A DNA stretch of 64,000 bases from Lewinellaceae bacterium (GCA_020636075.1 JACJYO010000003.1:913907-977906), one strand, 5' to 3'; positions 8,328 to 16,776 are shown, numbered from the stretch's first letter. Notes: a model not told the origin generated them from the letters alone. Made by a program: numbers and translations.

Positions 8328-9719
8328 TTACAACGCCGCATAGTACCGCGCGCCCAGGGTCACCCCCTCCGTACCGATCCGTTCCAGCCCCCAGCGTCCG
8401 GCCACCTTGTACACGGGCTTGGTTTGCAGGCCTTGATGCAGTGCCTCGTATTGCGCATACGAAACGGCCTGTCGCTGGGCCAATTTGTCGGACACACGGA
8501 AATGCCGGACAACGTGCTCCCAGCCCGGCTGAACTACGGCCTCAAAAACCTTCGCTTTCGAGCCGCTGCCATAGGCCACAAAGCCCAGGCGTTTGCCTGC
8601 CAGCTTGCTTTTTTCAGCCCGGTCGGCTTCCAGGGTACTCATGAGTGCCAGGAAAATCGAGGCGGTGTACAGGTTGCCGGTATCGCTGCTGGCGCGCTGT
8701 GCCTTTTCCAGTTTTTCCTGGACAAAACGGCGGTATTCGGGCGCAGTGCTGACCTGTTTCAAAAAGCCTGCCTGCGCCTTTTCAAACGCTTTGGTATCGG
8801 AAAACTGATCGGGGTTGGGTTCTTCAAAACCGTTGCGCCCCACATCGGCAGGCCATTTGCCGCTTGCTTTCCGGCCCTCGATGAACGCTTCCACATAAAT
8901 GCGTTTGGCGTGAAAGGCATAGGGCAAATGGAAAATCATGCGTGCCCAGCGCTCGTGCAGTGCCCGAAACTGGTCGGGTCGAAAAACGCCTGCGCCAAGG
9001 GCCCGCTGTCTGAAATCGGTAAGTGCTTCGTGCATCCGGTTTTGGTAGCACCAGTTGGAATACTGCCCGTCAAAAACCGGGGTGTCGGTGTGCCGTTCGC
9101 GGCGGGGTTTGTAAAAATCGTGGACGTGCTCTGTAGATACGCCGAACAAACGCCGAAACTTCAACAGGCGCGGATGCCATTTCACCAGCATGGCTACGGC
9201 TCCGGCGCCCTGGGTGTATTCGCCGGTGGACTCCAGTTCATAGCGGGCAATATCGGAAGCCACGACGATAGCCACATTGGCCGGGTCGGTAGCCACCCAA
9301 TCGAGCGTGTTGTGCAGGGCATCGGTGGCACCGATACAGGCAAAAGTCATGTCGAGCACATCGCAGTGGCGCAGGCATCCGGCGCCATATTGCCCGGCCA
9401 GATGTTCTTCCACCATACCAACGGCGTAGGTGGCAGTCGGTTTCGACATGTCGAGCGCACTTTCGGTACCCAGGTAGATCCGTCCGATGGATTTCGGGTC
9501 GATCTTGTTGCGATCGATCAATTCCGCAATTGCCTCGGCAGCCATGGTGGCGGCGTCTTCGTGTACATCCGGCAGCGCCATTTTGTACAAACCAAGGCCC
9601 TGCTGCAGTTTGACTGCGGGAATCTGGCGTTGCTCAGCCAGCGTTTCAATGTCGAGATAAAGTTTGGGGACGTAAAAAGCCATGTCGTCAATACCGACCG
9701 GCAGTACTCGTTTTGCCAT
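8328..9719 (-). CDS. mvaS: hydroxymethylglutaryl-CoA synthase family protein
   Basis: A 463-residue cytosolic enzyme of the thiolase fold. It should condense acetyl-CoA with acetoacetyl-CoA to HMG-CoA, the first committed step of the mevalonate route to isoprenoids. Visible signatures are VGIDDMAFYVP at the start, HEDAATMAAEA with the general-acid Glu region, DMTFACIGATDAL with the nucleophile Cys128, ESTGEYTQGAGAVAMLV, and the histidine-containing IFHLPYAFHAK. The C-terminal GSGSKAKVFEAVV matches the final strands of the family. It is longer than the ~390-residue Gram-positive MvaS but collinear. No other mevalonate gene is adjacent. The promoter about 120 bases upstream gives a leader that contains a small hairpin. 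Confidence 0.85.
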   Translation of the reverse strand: MAKRVLPVGIDDMAFYVPKLYLDIETLAEQRQIPAVKLQQGLGLYKMALPDVHEDAATMAAEAIAELIDRNKIDPKSIGRIYLGTESALDMSKPTATYAVGMVEEHLAGQYGAGCLRHCDVLDMTFACIGATDALHNTLDWVATDPANVAIVVASDIARYELESTGEYTQGAGAVAMLVKWHPRLLKFRRLFGVSTEHVHDFYKPRRERHTDTPVFDGQYSNWCYQNRMHEALTDFRQRALGAGVFRPDQFRALHERWARMIFHLPYAFHAKRIYVEAFIEGRKASGKWPADVGRNGFEEPNPDQFSDTKAFEKAQAGFLKQVSTAPEYRRFVQEKLEKAQRASSDTGNLYTASIFLALMSTLEADRAEKSKLAGKRLGFVAYGSGSKAKVFEAVVQPGWEHVVRHFRVSDKLAQRQAVSYAQYEALHQGLQTKPVYKVAGRWGLERIGTEGVTLGARYYAAL

Positions 9720-9770
9720 GATATTTTTTAATTGTGCCGTGCCGGTAGTGGTGGTTCGGTCTGGCGTAAA

Positions 9771-9787
9771 ACGGACCTCTGGTCCGT
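9771..9787. other. hairpin in the mvaS leader
   Basis: ACGGACC-TCT-GGTCCGT is a perfect 7-bp stem lying between the mvaS promoter and start codon. Read on the minus strand it is followed by TTTACG, a weak attenuator-like feature. Confidence 0.4.
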
Positions 9788-9840
9788 AAAAAATGGCAAG
9801 GGCGAAAAAAAATTGCGCAGCAAATTTTTCAATCTGGCGG

Positions 9841-9873
9841 CAAATCTAAACACCAAACGCCTGGTTTTCCAAA
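9841..9873 (-). promoter_or_regulatory. promoter of the HMG-CoA synthase gene
   Basis: Minus-strand TTTG (9870-9873) and TAGATTTG (9841-9848) with a 21-base spacer match the Bacteroidota consensus. The leader to the ATG at 9719 would be about 115 bases. Confidence 0.5.
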
Positions 9874-10002
9874 TGGTTCGCACAGCGTCAAATCAAAGGC
9901 ATAAGGTCGCAATACTAATTGGGTGAAAAAGTGAGCACAAAGGCGGGCCAGAGGCCCGTTGTACACCGACCAAACCGCTTTTCGTTCTACATTTGCTTTC
10001 CT

Positions 10003-10968
10003 ATGCAAATCCTCTACCACCCAGCCGTCCTGGACCACGATACCGGTCCCGGCCATCCGGAAAACCGCTTCCGGCTGGAACCATTCGGCTACTCCGGGCC
10101 GACGATGGAAATTCCCGACGGGGCGGAATTTCTCGATTTGGTACATCCCCAAACCTACATCGACATGGTGCAGGAGCACTGCGCTCGAGCCGAACCGCTC
10201 GATGGCGATACCCGTACTTCCACAGGGAGTTTCCGGGCAGCGACGGCCGCGGTGGGGACAACGGTGCTGGCTATGGAACGCGGCGATTTTGCCCTGGTAC
10301 GCCCACCCGGCCACCATGCCTACCGCAATGAAGCGCACGGATTTTGCCTGTTCAACAACATTGCCATAGCCGCGCAAAAAGCGGTAAACGCCGGCAAACG
10401 GGTACTGATCATCGACTTTGACGGCCACCTCGGGGATGGTACCATGGATATTTTTTATCGCTCCGATCAGGTGTTGTATTGGTCGCTGCACCAGTACCCG
10501 GCCTATCCGGGCAACGGCTCGCCCATCGAGATCGGCGCGGGCAAGGGTCTGGGCTTTACCATCAACTGTCCCTTGCCTGCCAGCAGCGGCGATGATATTT
10601 TCCGGCATGCCGTGGAGTACATGTTGCCGGCTGCCGAGCAGTTTCAGCCCGATGTGGTAGGTATTTCCGCCGGGTTTGATGCGCACCAGTTCGACCCCTT
10701 GTTGCAGTTGCGGGCCACAGGCAATTTTTACCACTGGATCGGCCAAACGCTGCAACAGCATTTCCCCGGAAAATTGTTTGCAGCGCTGGAAGGCGGTTAC
10801 AATCTGGAAGAACTGCCGGGCTGCGTGTTTAACTTTCTGGCCGGCGTGAATGGCGTGGCCATGCCCCATCCGGAAACCACCACCACGTCGGGTTTGCGCA
10901 CCTGGGAAACATACGAACTGTACCTGCATCAGGCTGCGGGGTTGCTGGCGCAGTATTGGAAATTTTAG
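10003..10968 (+). CDS. histone deacetylase-family amidohydrolase
   Basis: A 321-residue zinc hydrolase of the arginase/deacetylase fold (class II HDAC / acetylpolyamine amidohydrolase group). It begins MQILYHPAVLDHDTGPGHPE; the longer frame from 9919 adds non-conserved residues, and a TACATTTG box sits just before this ATG. The catalytic His pair is in RPPGHHA, zinc ligands are the Asp and His of IDFDGHLGDGT and the Asp of GFDAHQFDP, and the transition-state Tyr is in EGGYNLEEL. The usual second His of the DxHHG motif is Leu here, but that residue is not a metal ligand. It likely removes acyl groups from polyamines, lysines or small amides. It is divergent from mvaS, 283 bases away. Confidence 0.85.
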   Translation: MQILYHPAVLDHDTGPGHPENRFRLEPFGYSGPTMEIPDGAEFLDLVHPQTYIDMVQEHCARAEPLDGDTRTSTGSFRAATAAVGTTVLAMERGDFALVRPPGHHAYRNEAHGFCLFNNIAIAAQKAVNAGKRVLIIDFDGHLGDGTMDIFYRSDQVLYWSLHQYPAYPGNGSPIEIGAGKGLGFTINCPLPASSGDDIFRHAVEYMLPAAEQFQPDVVGISAGFDAHQFDPLLQLRATGNFYHWIGQTLQQHFPGKLFAALEGGYNLEELPGCVFNFLAGVNGVAMPHPETTTTSGLRTWETYELYLHQAAGLLAQYWKF

Positions 10969-10974
10969 CATAAA

Positions 10975-10996
10975 AAAGATAACAAATGTTATCTTT
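10975..10996. promoter_or_regulatory. operator palindrome over the promoter of the nucleotidyltransferase/HTH module
   Basis: AAAGATAAC-AAAT-GTTATCTTT is a perfect 9-bp inverted repeat ending inside a consensus -7 box TATCTTTG (10990-10997). The start codon at 11002 is only 5 bases beyond, so the transcript is probably nearly leaderless. This is the layout expected for autoregulation by the module's HTH protein. Confidence 0.6.
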
Positions 10997-11001
10997 GCGG
11001 C

Positions 11002-11529
11002 ATGGATTTCAAAAAAGGTTTACAAAAGATCGTAGCTGTTTTTGAACAGGAAGATATTCCATACATGATTGTTGGCGGATTTGCATTAAGCTATTACAAC
11101 CGGTTCCGATTCACTGCCGACATCGATTGTATCTTGCAAATCCATCCGAACCATATTGAAAAAATAATTAAGCACTTTCCAGATTGGCTTGTTCATTTAG
11201 ACGCATTTGAAGCAAGTGCACGACAAGGCATATTGTTCAATTTCACTGATTTTGAAACAGGCGTCAAATACGATATGATGTTATATCAGGATAGCGATTA
11301 TAATTGGAAGGCATTTGAACGCCGGCATAAGGTGACCTTTTTGGATATCGAATGTTACATCGCAGCGCCCGAGGATTTAATTATTTCAAAATTGCGCTGG
11401 TACGCCATTTCAAAAAGTGCGAAACAACTGGAAGACATTAAATTTCTGCTTCAGGAGCTGACCATTGATAAAAACTATTTGGACACTTGGGTTCACCGAT
11501 TAAAAATTGCGAGCTATGGACTTTTCTAA
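11002..11529 (+). CDS. nucleotidyltransferase-fold protein, putative toxin of a TA module
   Basis: A 175-residue cytosolic protein with YMIVGGFALSYYNRFRFTADIDCIL, the G-G ... D-x-D core of minimal nucleotidyltransferases, followed by a later acidic strand (GVKYDMMLYQ) that can supply the third metal ligand, and by AAPEDLIISKLRWY, the helix typical of AbiEii/MenT-like and related DUF proteins. Such proteins transfer nucleotides to tRNA or proteins and act as type IV or type II-like toxins, but many are antitoxin or housekeeping members. It overlaps the next gene by 14 bases and sits behind a palindromic promoter, the layout of a toxin-antitoxin or phage-defence pair. The order (transferase first) is the reverse of AbiEi-AbiEii. 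Confidence 0.7.
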   Translation: MDFKKGLQKIVAVFEQEDIPYMIVGGFALSYYNRFRFTADIDCILQIHPNHIEKIIKHFPDWLVHLDAFEASARQGILFNFTDFETGVKYDMMLYQDSDYNWKAFERRHKVTFLDIECYIAAPEDLIISKLRWYAISKSAKQLEDIKFLLQELTIDKNYLDTWVHRLKIASYGLF

Positions 11530-11977
11530 AGAATATGTAGAGGCTTCTGAGAAAGCCGATTTTGCTTATGCTCAATGGTATTCGCAATTACCCGAAGCAC
11601 GAAAAGCCGAATTTTTTAAAAGCGGTTATGATTTTGTAGCCGAAAAAATCAAGCTGGACGTGCAACGGGAAAATCCGTTTTCCACGGAAGCGGAGATTGT
11701 GTTGCGTTTTATAGAAATTACCCAGAAAGATGCTTTCCCTGAAGAAATACACGCTTTCATACGGGAGCAAATGACTTTGCGCGCTGAAAAGGAATGGCAA
11801 AAGCGTTTTAAAAATATGAAACAAGCCTTAGGCTGGTCGTACGATGACATGGCCACATTTATGAATGCCGGTAGTGGTGCTTCTGTTAAAGCTTCGATAA
11901 ACCGTAAGTTACCTGCCTTTGCCAAATTAGCCGTTTGCGTGTTTGAGCAATTAAACCATGAAAAAACTACTCGATAA
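11516..11977 (+). CDS. HTH partner protein of the nucleotidyltransferase module
   Basis: A 153-residue soluble protein starting MDFSKEYVEASEKADF; a TTG nine bases upstream is less likely. The N-terminal two thirds are helical and charged. The C-terminal part MKQALGWSYDDMATFMNAGSG followed by SVKASINRKLPAFAKLAVCV looks like an XRE-type helix-turn-helix (helix, D-D-M-A turn, recognition helix), so it can be the autorepressor and antitoxin. The gene overlaps the transferase by 14 bases and the following acyl-CoA synthetase gene by 20 bases, so all three are probably translated from one message. Family membership is inferred by eye and context. Confidence 0.6.
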   Translation: MDFSKEYVEASEKADFAYAQWYSQLPEARKAEFFKSGYDFVAEKIKLDVQRENPFSTEAEIVLRFIEITQKDAFPEEIHAFIREQMTLRAEKEWQKRFKNMKQALGWSYDDMATFMNAGSGASVKASINRKLPAFAKLAVCVFEQLNHEKTTR

Positions 11978-14642
11978 ATTCTTTTACCCAAAATCTGTTG
12001 CCCTGGTCGGTGCCACCGAAAAACCGGAGAAAATCGGGTATACCGTGTTGCGCAACCTGCTTGAAAACGGATACGGCGGTTCGGTTTATCCGGTTAACCC
12101 GAAGTATCGAAAGTTGCAGGGAAAAAAATGTTACGGTCATTTGCGCGATTTGCCGAAGGCGCCCGACCTGGTGATTTTTGCACTGCCGGCAGCCCTGATC
12201 CCGCCCCAAATGGCGGCCTGCCGGGAAATCGGTGCACAATGTGCGGTTGTTATTGCTTCCGGATTCAAAGAAGCGGGGGAGGAAGGCGAGCAATTGTACC
12301 GCGACCTGAAATTTGAAGCGGCCAACAACGGCGTGCGCCTCATAGGCCCCAACTGCATTGGCTTACTTACCCCGGCGATTGGCCTGAACGCCAGTTTTGC
12401 CCCGGCGATGCCCGCGGCCGGCCGGGTGGCTTTTATTTCGCAAAGCGGGGCATTGGGCTCGGCCATTCTCGACTGGGCGGCGGAGAAAAACGTCGGGTTC
12501 AGCCACTTCGTGTCTATCGGCAGCATGGCTGATATTGGTTTTGATCAGTTGATCGACTATTTCGGTGTGGATAGCCGCACGGCCTGCATTTTGATTTACA
12601 TGGAAAATCTGGTCGACGCCCGCCGGTTCATGAGTGCCGCACGGGCCTTTGCGCGCTCCAAACCCATCGTCGTGCTCAAGGCGGGCTCCAGCAAGTTGGG
12701 CGCCCGGGCAGCGCTGGCCCATACCGGTGCACTGGCCGGCAACGACGCTGTGTACGCCGCTGCCTTTCGCCGGGCCGGTATTATCCGGGCACATACCATT
12801 CAGCAATTGTTCGACAGCACGCAGGCCCTGGCCAACCAACCCCTGCCCGCCGGCAACCGCCTGGCTATCGTCACCAATGCCGGTGGCCCATCTATTCTGG
12901 CTACCGATGCCCTGGAAAAACGCGGCGGAAAACTGGCCCAACTGTCCCCTAAGACGCTGACTACACTCAACAAACAACTTTCCCCAAACTGGAGCAAAAG
13001 CAACCCACTGGATATTCTCGCCGATGCCTCGGTAGATCAATTCCGGCTGGCAGTGCGTGCCTGCCTGGCCGACCCAAACGTGGATGCCGTGCTCACCATC
13101 CTGACGGCCCAAAACAGTGGCTATGCGGAAGCGGTTGCCCAAGCGGTGGTGGAGGAATCGAAAGTGACCTTCGACAAGCCGGTGTACGCCAGCTGGATGG
13201 GCCTGCAAACCGTCAAATCGGGCCGTGCCATTTTGGAAGAAGGCCAGGTGCCCTGGTATCCTTTCCCTGAACGCGCGGTGGTGGCTTTTATGCACATGGT
13301 GCGCTACCGCGAAAACCTGAACCTGCTCCACGAAACACCGTCGGACCTGCCGGTGGAACTGGACAACATCAACCGGACCGGCGCCAAAGTCATCGTCGAT
13401 ATTGTGCAAAAATCGGGGCGGCTGCATTTTGAGGAAGCGGAGGCCAAACGCCTGCTGGCCTGCTACGGCATCCCCATCAACACCAGTTACCTGGCAAAAA
13501 CCGAAGACGAGGCGGCGGCGATCGCCCGCAACATGGGCTGCGCCGTAGCGCTCAAGATCGAGTCGCCGGATATCTGGTACAAATCCGAAGTGCATGGCGT
13601 GCGGCTGGGCATAGAAACGGAATTCGGCACCCGGCAGGTATTCCGTTTTCTGATGGAAAATGTGCGCAAAAAACGTCCCGACGCCCGCATCAGCGGGGTG
13701 ACCATTGAAAAAATGGTGAACACGCAACACGAGTTGCGTATCGGCGCTATGAAAGATCCGACATTCGGACCGGTGATTTATTTCGGTCCGGGCGGGGTCG
13801 CCACCGATGTGCTGCAGGACCGCGCCTACGGCCTTCCGCCGCTGAACATGGCCTTGGCCAAAAACCTGGTGTCGAGCACCCGCACCGCGCAGTTGTTGCA
13901 GGGCTACAAGCATTTGCCGCCGGTGCCCATCGAGCAGCTGCACAATGTGCTGGTGCGCTTTGCTTACCTGCTTATGGATTTTCCGGAAATCCGCGAGATC
14001 GATGTCAACCCCTTCGCCATGAACCCCACCGGGGGCATTGCGCTCGACGCGGAAATTACGCTCGAACAAAGCCCCAGCCTGCAGCGCAAACCCTACGAGC
14101 ACCTGAGCATTCAACCGTATCCCACGCAATGGGTGAAAACCGTGGAGTTGAAAAACGGGCAACAGGTGTTGCTTCGTCCTATCCGCCCGGAAGACGAGCC
14201 GCTGGAGGCGGAGTTGGTCAAAAACACCTCCAAGGAGAGCCTGTACTTTCGCTTTTTCGGTTTTGTGCCGGGCATCGACCACAAGATGCTGGCACGCTTC
14301 ACACATATCGACTACGATCGCGAGATGGCCATTGTGGCGGTCATTGAGGTGGATAAAAAACCGGAGATCATCGGTGTGGTGCGCATTGTCGGCGACGGCT
14401 GGCGAGAGTCCTGCGAATACGCCATTTTAGTGGCCGACAACTGGCATGGCAGGGGCATGGGCAGTATCCTGACGGAATACATCATCGAAATTGCCCGCGC
14501 CCAGGGGTACCATCGCATCACGGCAACGTTTCTGAAAATCAACAGTGCCATGCGGCGGCTGTTTCAGCACAAAGGGTTTAAAATTAAAGGGGGGGAGTAT
14601 GATACGGATTTGGCGGAGTTGGCCCTTGATAAGAAGCGATAG
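11958..14642 (+). CDS. ADP-forming acyl-CoA synthetase / GNAT acetyltransferase fusion (Pat-like)
   Basis: An 894-residue cytosolic protein. Residues ~1-130 are the CoA-binding Rossmann domain (SVALVGATEKPEKIGY), ~150-460 the succinyl-CoA-ligase-like domains with ALAHTGALAG containing His255, ~480-700 an ATP-grasp domain (ALKIESPDIWYKSEVHGV, EIREIDVNPF), and ~720-890 a GNAT domain with the acetyl-CoA loop DNWHGRGMGS near residue 830. The layout is that of Pat/YfiQ protein lysine acetyltransferases, which control acetyl-CoA synthetase. In ADP-forming synthetases the His equivalent to His255 carries the phosphate; it is retained here, so synthetase activity is possible, unlike in Pat proteins reported to lack it. 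Its start lies inside the preceding HTH gene. Confidence 0.85.
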   Translation: MKKLLDKFFYPKSVALVGATEKPEKIGYTVLRNLLENGYGGSVYPVNPKYRKLQGKKCYGHLRDLPKAPDLVIFALPAALIPPQMAACREIGAQCAVVIASGFKEAGEEGEQLYRDLKFEAANNGVRLIGPNCIGLLTPAIGLNASFAPAMPAAGRVAFISQSGALGSAILDWAAEKNVGFSHFVSIGSMADIGFDQLIDYFGVDSRTACILIYMENLVDARRFMSAARAFARSKPIVVLKAGSSKLGARAALAHTGALAGNDAVYAAAFRRAGIIRAHTIQQLFDSTQALANQPLPAGNRLAIVTNAGGPSILATDALEKRGGKLAQLSPKTLTTLNKQLSPNWSKSNPLDILADASVDQFRLAVRACLADPNVDAVLTILTAQNSGYAEAVAQAVVEESKVTFDKPVYASWMGLQTVKSGRAILEEGQVPWYPFPERAVVAFMHMVRYRENLNLLHETPSDLPVELDNINRTGAKVIVDIVQKSGRLHFEEAEAKRLLACYGIPINTSYLAKTEDEAAAIARNMGCAVALKIESPDIWYKSEVHGVRLGIETEFGTRQVFRFLMENVRKKRPDARISGVTIEKMVNTQHELRIGAMKDPTFGPVIYFGPGGVATDVLQDRAYGLPPLNMALAKNLVSSTRTAQLLQGYKHLPPVPIEQLHNVLVRFAYLLMDFPEIREIDVNPFAMNPTGGIALDAEITLEQSPSLQRKPYEHLSIQPYPTQWVKTVELKNGQQVLLRPIRPEDEPLEAELVKNTSKESLYFRFFGFVPGIDHKMLARFTHIDYDREMAIVAVIEVDKKPEIIGVVRIVGDGWRESCEYAILVADNWHGRGMGSILTEYIIEIARAQGYHRITATFLKINSAMRRLFQHKGFKIKGGEYDTDLAELALDKKR

Positions 14643-14691
14643 GAAAATCCTTTTTTAAGCCGTAATTTTGAGCAAAATAATAAGCATAAAA

Positions 14692-14940
14692 ATGACGATC
14701 GAAAAAATAAAAAATGACCTCCATCGGATGGTCGTTGAAACAAATGATCCGGCACTTTTGGAACATATTGCAATGCTTTTTGCGCAGTTGCGTGAAGAGC
14801 GGAAATGGGCTACAGAAATTTCAGAGCGTGAAAAAATTTTGATCGAGAAAGGCAGACAAGATGTACTCGCGGGAAAAGTCGTTTCGCGCGAAACAATCCG
14901 CAAAGACGCTGCTGAAATTTTATCCCCCAAAAAGCCCTAG
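14692..14940 (+). CDS. small antitoxin-like protein of a RelE/ParE-type pair
   Basis: An 82-residue, mostly helical and highly charged protein starting MTIEKIKNDLHRMVVETNDP. The opening helix, the LLEHIAMLFAQLREERKW segment and the charged tail (SEREKILIEKGRQDVLAGKV) resemble short antitoxins of Bacteroidota RelE/ParE systems, which bind the toxin with the C-terminal part. A TTG at 14668 would add eight residues and overlaps a TAATTTTG promoter-like box (14663-14670), so the ATG is used. The toxin gene begins 7 bases after its stop. It follows the Pat-like gene by 49 bases. Confidence 0.65.
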   Translation: MTIEKIKNDLHRMVVETNDPALLEHIAMLFAQLREERKWATEISEREKILIEKGRQDVLAGKVVSRETIRKDAAEILSPKKP

Positions 14941-14947
14941 ATCCTTG

Positions 14948-15229
14948 ATGGTGATTCAATGGACAAATACCGCTAGAGAAGAATATCGCAGTATTTTGCA
15001 AAGCGCCTATGATTTGTCCCTGGATAGCGCCCTTGAATTAGATGAGCAACTAGAAGTACTTCAAGACAGGCTCCTTATCTTTAAAAATCTTTGCCCTCCT
15101 CATCCTGAAATTCCTACTTTCAGGCGTTGTGTTGTAACCAAAACGGTTGCTCTTATTTACGATCTTACAGAAACAACAATTATCATTATCGCTGTTATTG
15201 ATACCCGGAGCAATCACCCATTAAATTGA
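14948..15229 (+). CDS. RelE/ParE-family toxin
   Basis: A 93-residue basic protein starting MVIQWTNTAREEYRSIL; the longer frame from 14861 overlaps the antitoxin and lacks family residues. The order strand, W-T-x-x-A-x-x-E/D-Y-x-x-I helix, long helix (LDEQLEVLQDRLLIFKNL), then RCVVTKTVALIYDL and a last strand IIIIAVIDTRSNH is the RelE/ParE fold. Members either cut mRNA on the ribosome or poison gyrase; which one cannot be told. The final DTRSNHP matches the usual D-x-R-x-[ND]P end. It forms a bicistronic module with the gene at 14692. Confidence 0.8.
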   Translation: MVIQWTNTAREEYRSILQSAYDLSLDSALELDEQLEVLQDRLLIFKNLCPPHPEIPTFRRCVVTKTVALIYDLTETTIIIIAVIDTRSNHPLN

Positions 15230-15360
15230 TTTTACATCAAGTCAGGTGTAAGTTCTGATTCCTGCATAAACGGAAAACAACACAGGGTAGCGACTTCTCC
15301 AGAAAGTAGCCGCAGCATAAAATTACCTAATTTAGCCCCTCCTAAAATGCGCCTTCCCGG

Positions 15361-16776
15361 ATGGTTACCGACATATTCATCGCATACTCACACGAAGACC
15401 TCGACTACAAAAACGAGCTGAAAAAGTTTTTGCGCCCCCTGCTGCGTGAGGAACGTGTCAGCATCTGGGACGACTACGACATTGAAGCCGGGCAGGATTG
15501 GGATGCGGAAATCAAGGAGCGGCTGTACAGTGCGGAAATCATTCTGCTGCTGGTCAGCTCCGATTCCCTCGCCTCCGATTATTTTTATAGCAAGGAGGTC
15601 AAGATTTCGCTGGAGCGCCATGCCCGGGGCGAATCTGTGGTCGTGCCGGTCATTTTGCGGCATTGCGATTGGGAGAACACGCCGATTGCCGGGCTCGAAG
15701 CCCTGCCGGAAAAAGGCCGCCCGGTGGTTGAATGGCCTTCCCGGGATCAGGCCTGGCACGACACCGTGAGCCGCCTGCGCCGGGTGGTGGAACGCGTGGA
15801 GCAGCAACGTGCTGCGGAAAGTGCGCGCACCAGTGCCTTGCGTCGCTACCAAGCTGCCACCGCCGCTGCAACACAACTATACGACCGCCACCAATGGGGC
15901 GAAGCCCGCAAAGCCTGCAACGATGCCCTGGCGCTGTTCCAGTCCGGGTTTTCACCCGACAAAGCAGATATTGAACGACAACTGGCCGATTGCGATCAGC
16001 AATTGCGCCTTGAAAAAAACACCCGGAAAGCTCCATCAGCCCGGCCCCTACAGCCGCAACCAATGGAGGCACAGCCTGCACCGACGGCCTTCACCGCCCG
16101 CCCCCTGGTATTGGGTATTATGGGCGGTTTAGCCTTGCTGTTTGTCGTTTGGCTGGTCATGAAGGCCGTTAACCGCAAATCTGATACGCCAAAACAAGCG
16201 GAAATCACCAATGACGTTGATAAATTTAATACCCAGAAACAAGCGGACTTTACCGTTGCTGTCGACACCCCTAGTACACAGAAAAAATATTCTCCCATCA
16301 AGACCCCCGACAACCGAACCGATACCCGGAAACAAACACATCCCCCTCAAACAGACCCGGGCAATCTCTCCATAACACAGAAACCCGAACAATCCGATAA
16401 ACGTGAAAAAACGGACCCTACCCAAACAGCCCTGGACAATCTCGAGTCGCAGTATTATCAGAAAGCCGTGGCTGCTCAAACCATACCTGCCATAGAAGGG
16501 TTTCTGAAGCGCTATCCCGCCGGGAAAAATGCGGCTTCAGCCCGGGAAACGCTTAAGAAACTCCAGATCCTGTTCCGCAACCACCTCACCGACGTCTATA
16601 AACTTATAGACAATGGGATGCAGACCGAAGCAATCAAGCACCTCGATCTGGCACTGGCGCTTGATCCCGGGAATAAAACGCTTGACAACGTACGATCAAT
16701 GGCATTGAAAGCATCAACTGAAGGAGAGTGGAAAAGACTGCTATCTATATTGGGAGAGATGATCAAAAAGTATTGA
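15361..16776 (+). CDS. membrane-anchored TIR-domain protein
   Basis: A 471-residue protein. Residues 1-~145 are a TIR domain: DIFIAYSHEDLDY opening, the WDDYDIEAGQDWDAEI loop, and SDYFYSKEVKISLERH with Glu79 in the position of the catalytic glutamate of NAD-cleaving TIRs. A coiled helical part (~145-215, TPR-like, EARKACNDALALF) follows, then a single transmembrane helix (~246-266, LVLGIMGGLALLFVVWLVM), a Pro/Thr/Gln-rich linker with repeated KQ(A/T) units, and a C-terminal helical repeat region (~360-471). Such TIR proteins usually act as NADase effectors in anti-phage or cell-death pathways. There is no adjacent sensor gene, so the trigger is unknown; the C-terminal part on the far side of the membrane may be the sensor. 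Confidence 0.8.
   Translation: MVTDIFIAYSHEDLDYKNELKKFLRPLLREERVSIWDDYDIEAGQDWDAEIKERLYSAEIILLLVSSDSLASDYFYSKEVKISLERHARGESVVVPVILRHCDWENTPIAGLEALPEKGRPVVEWPSRDQAWHDTVSRLRRVVERVEQQRAAESARTSALRRYQAATAAATQLYDRHQWGEARKACNDALALFQSGFSPDKADIERQLADCDQQLRLEKNTRKAPSARPLQPQPMEAQPAPTAFTARPLVLGIMGGLALLFVVWLVMKAVNRKSDTPKQAEITNDVDKFNTQKQADFTVAVDTPSTQKKYSPIKTPDNRTDTRKQTHPPQTDPGNLSITQKPEQSDKREKTDPTQTALDNLESQYYQKAVAAQTIPAIEGFLKRYPAGKNAASARETLKKLQILFRNHLTDVYKLIDNGMQTEAIKHLDLALALDPGNKTLDNVRSMALKASTEGEWKRLLSILGEMIKKY

Noticed and set aside
8280..9731. 483-codon open frame on the plus strand
   Set aside because: Antisense shadow of the HMG-CoA synthase gene, which has its own promoter and catalytic residues.
12363..14306. 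647-codon open frame on the minus strand
   Set aside because: It is antisense to the acyl-CoA synthetase/GNAT gene, has His/Gly/Arg-rich low-complexity composition and no recognisable domain; the plus-strand protein has clear family motifs throughout.
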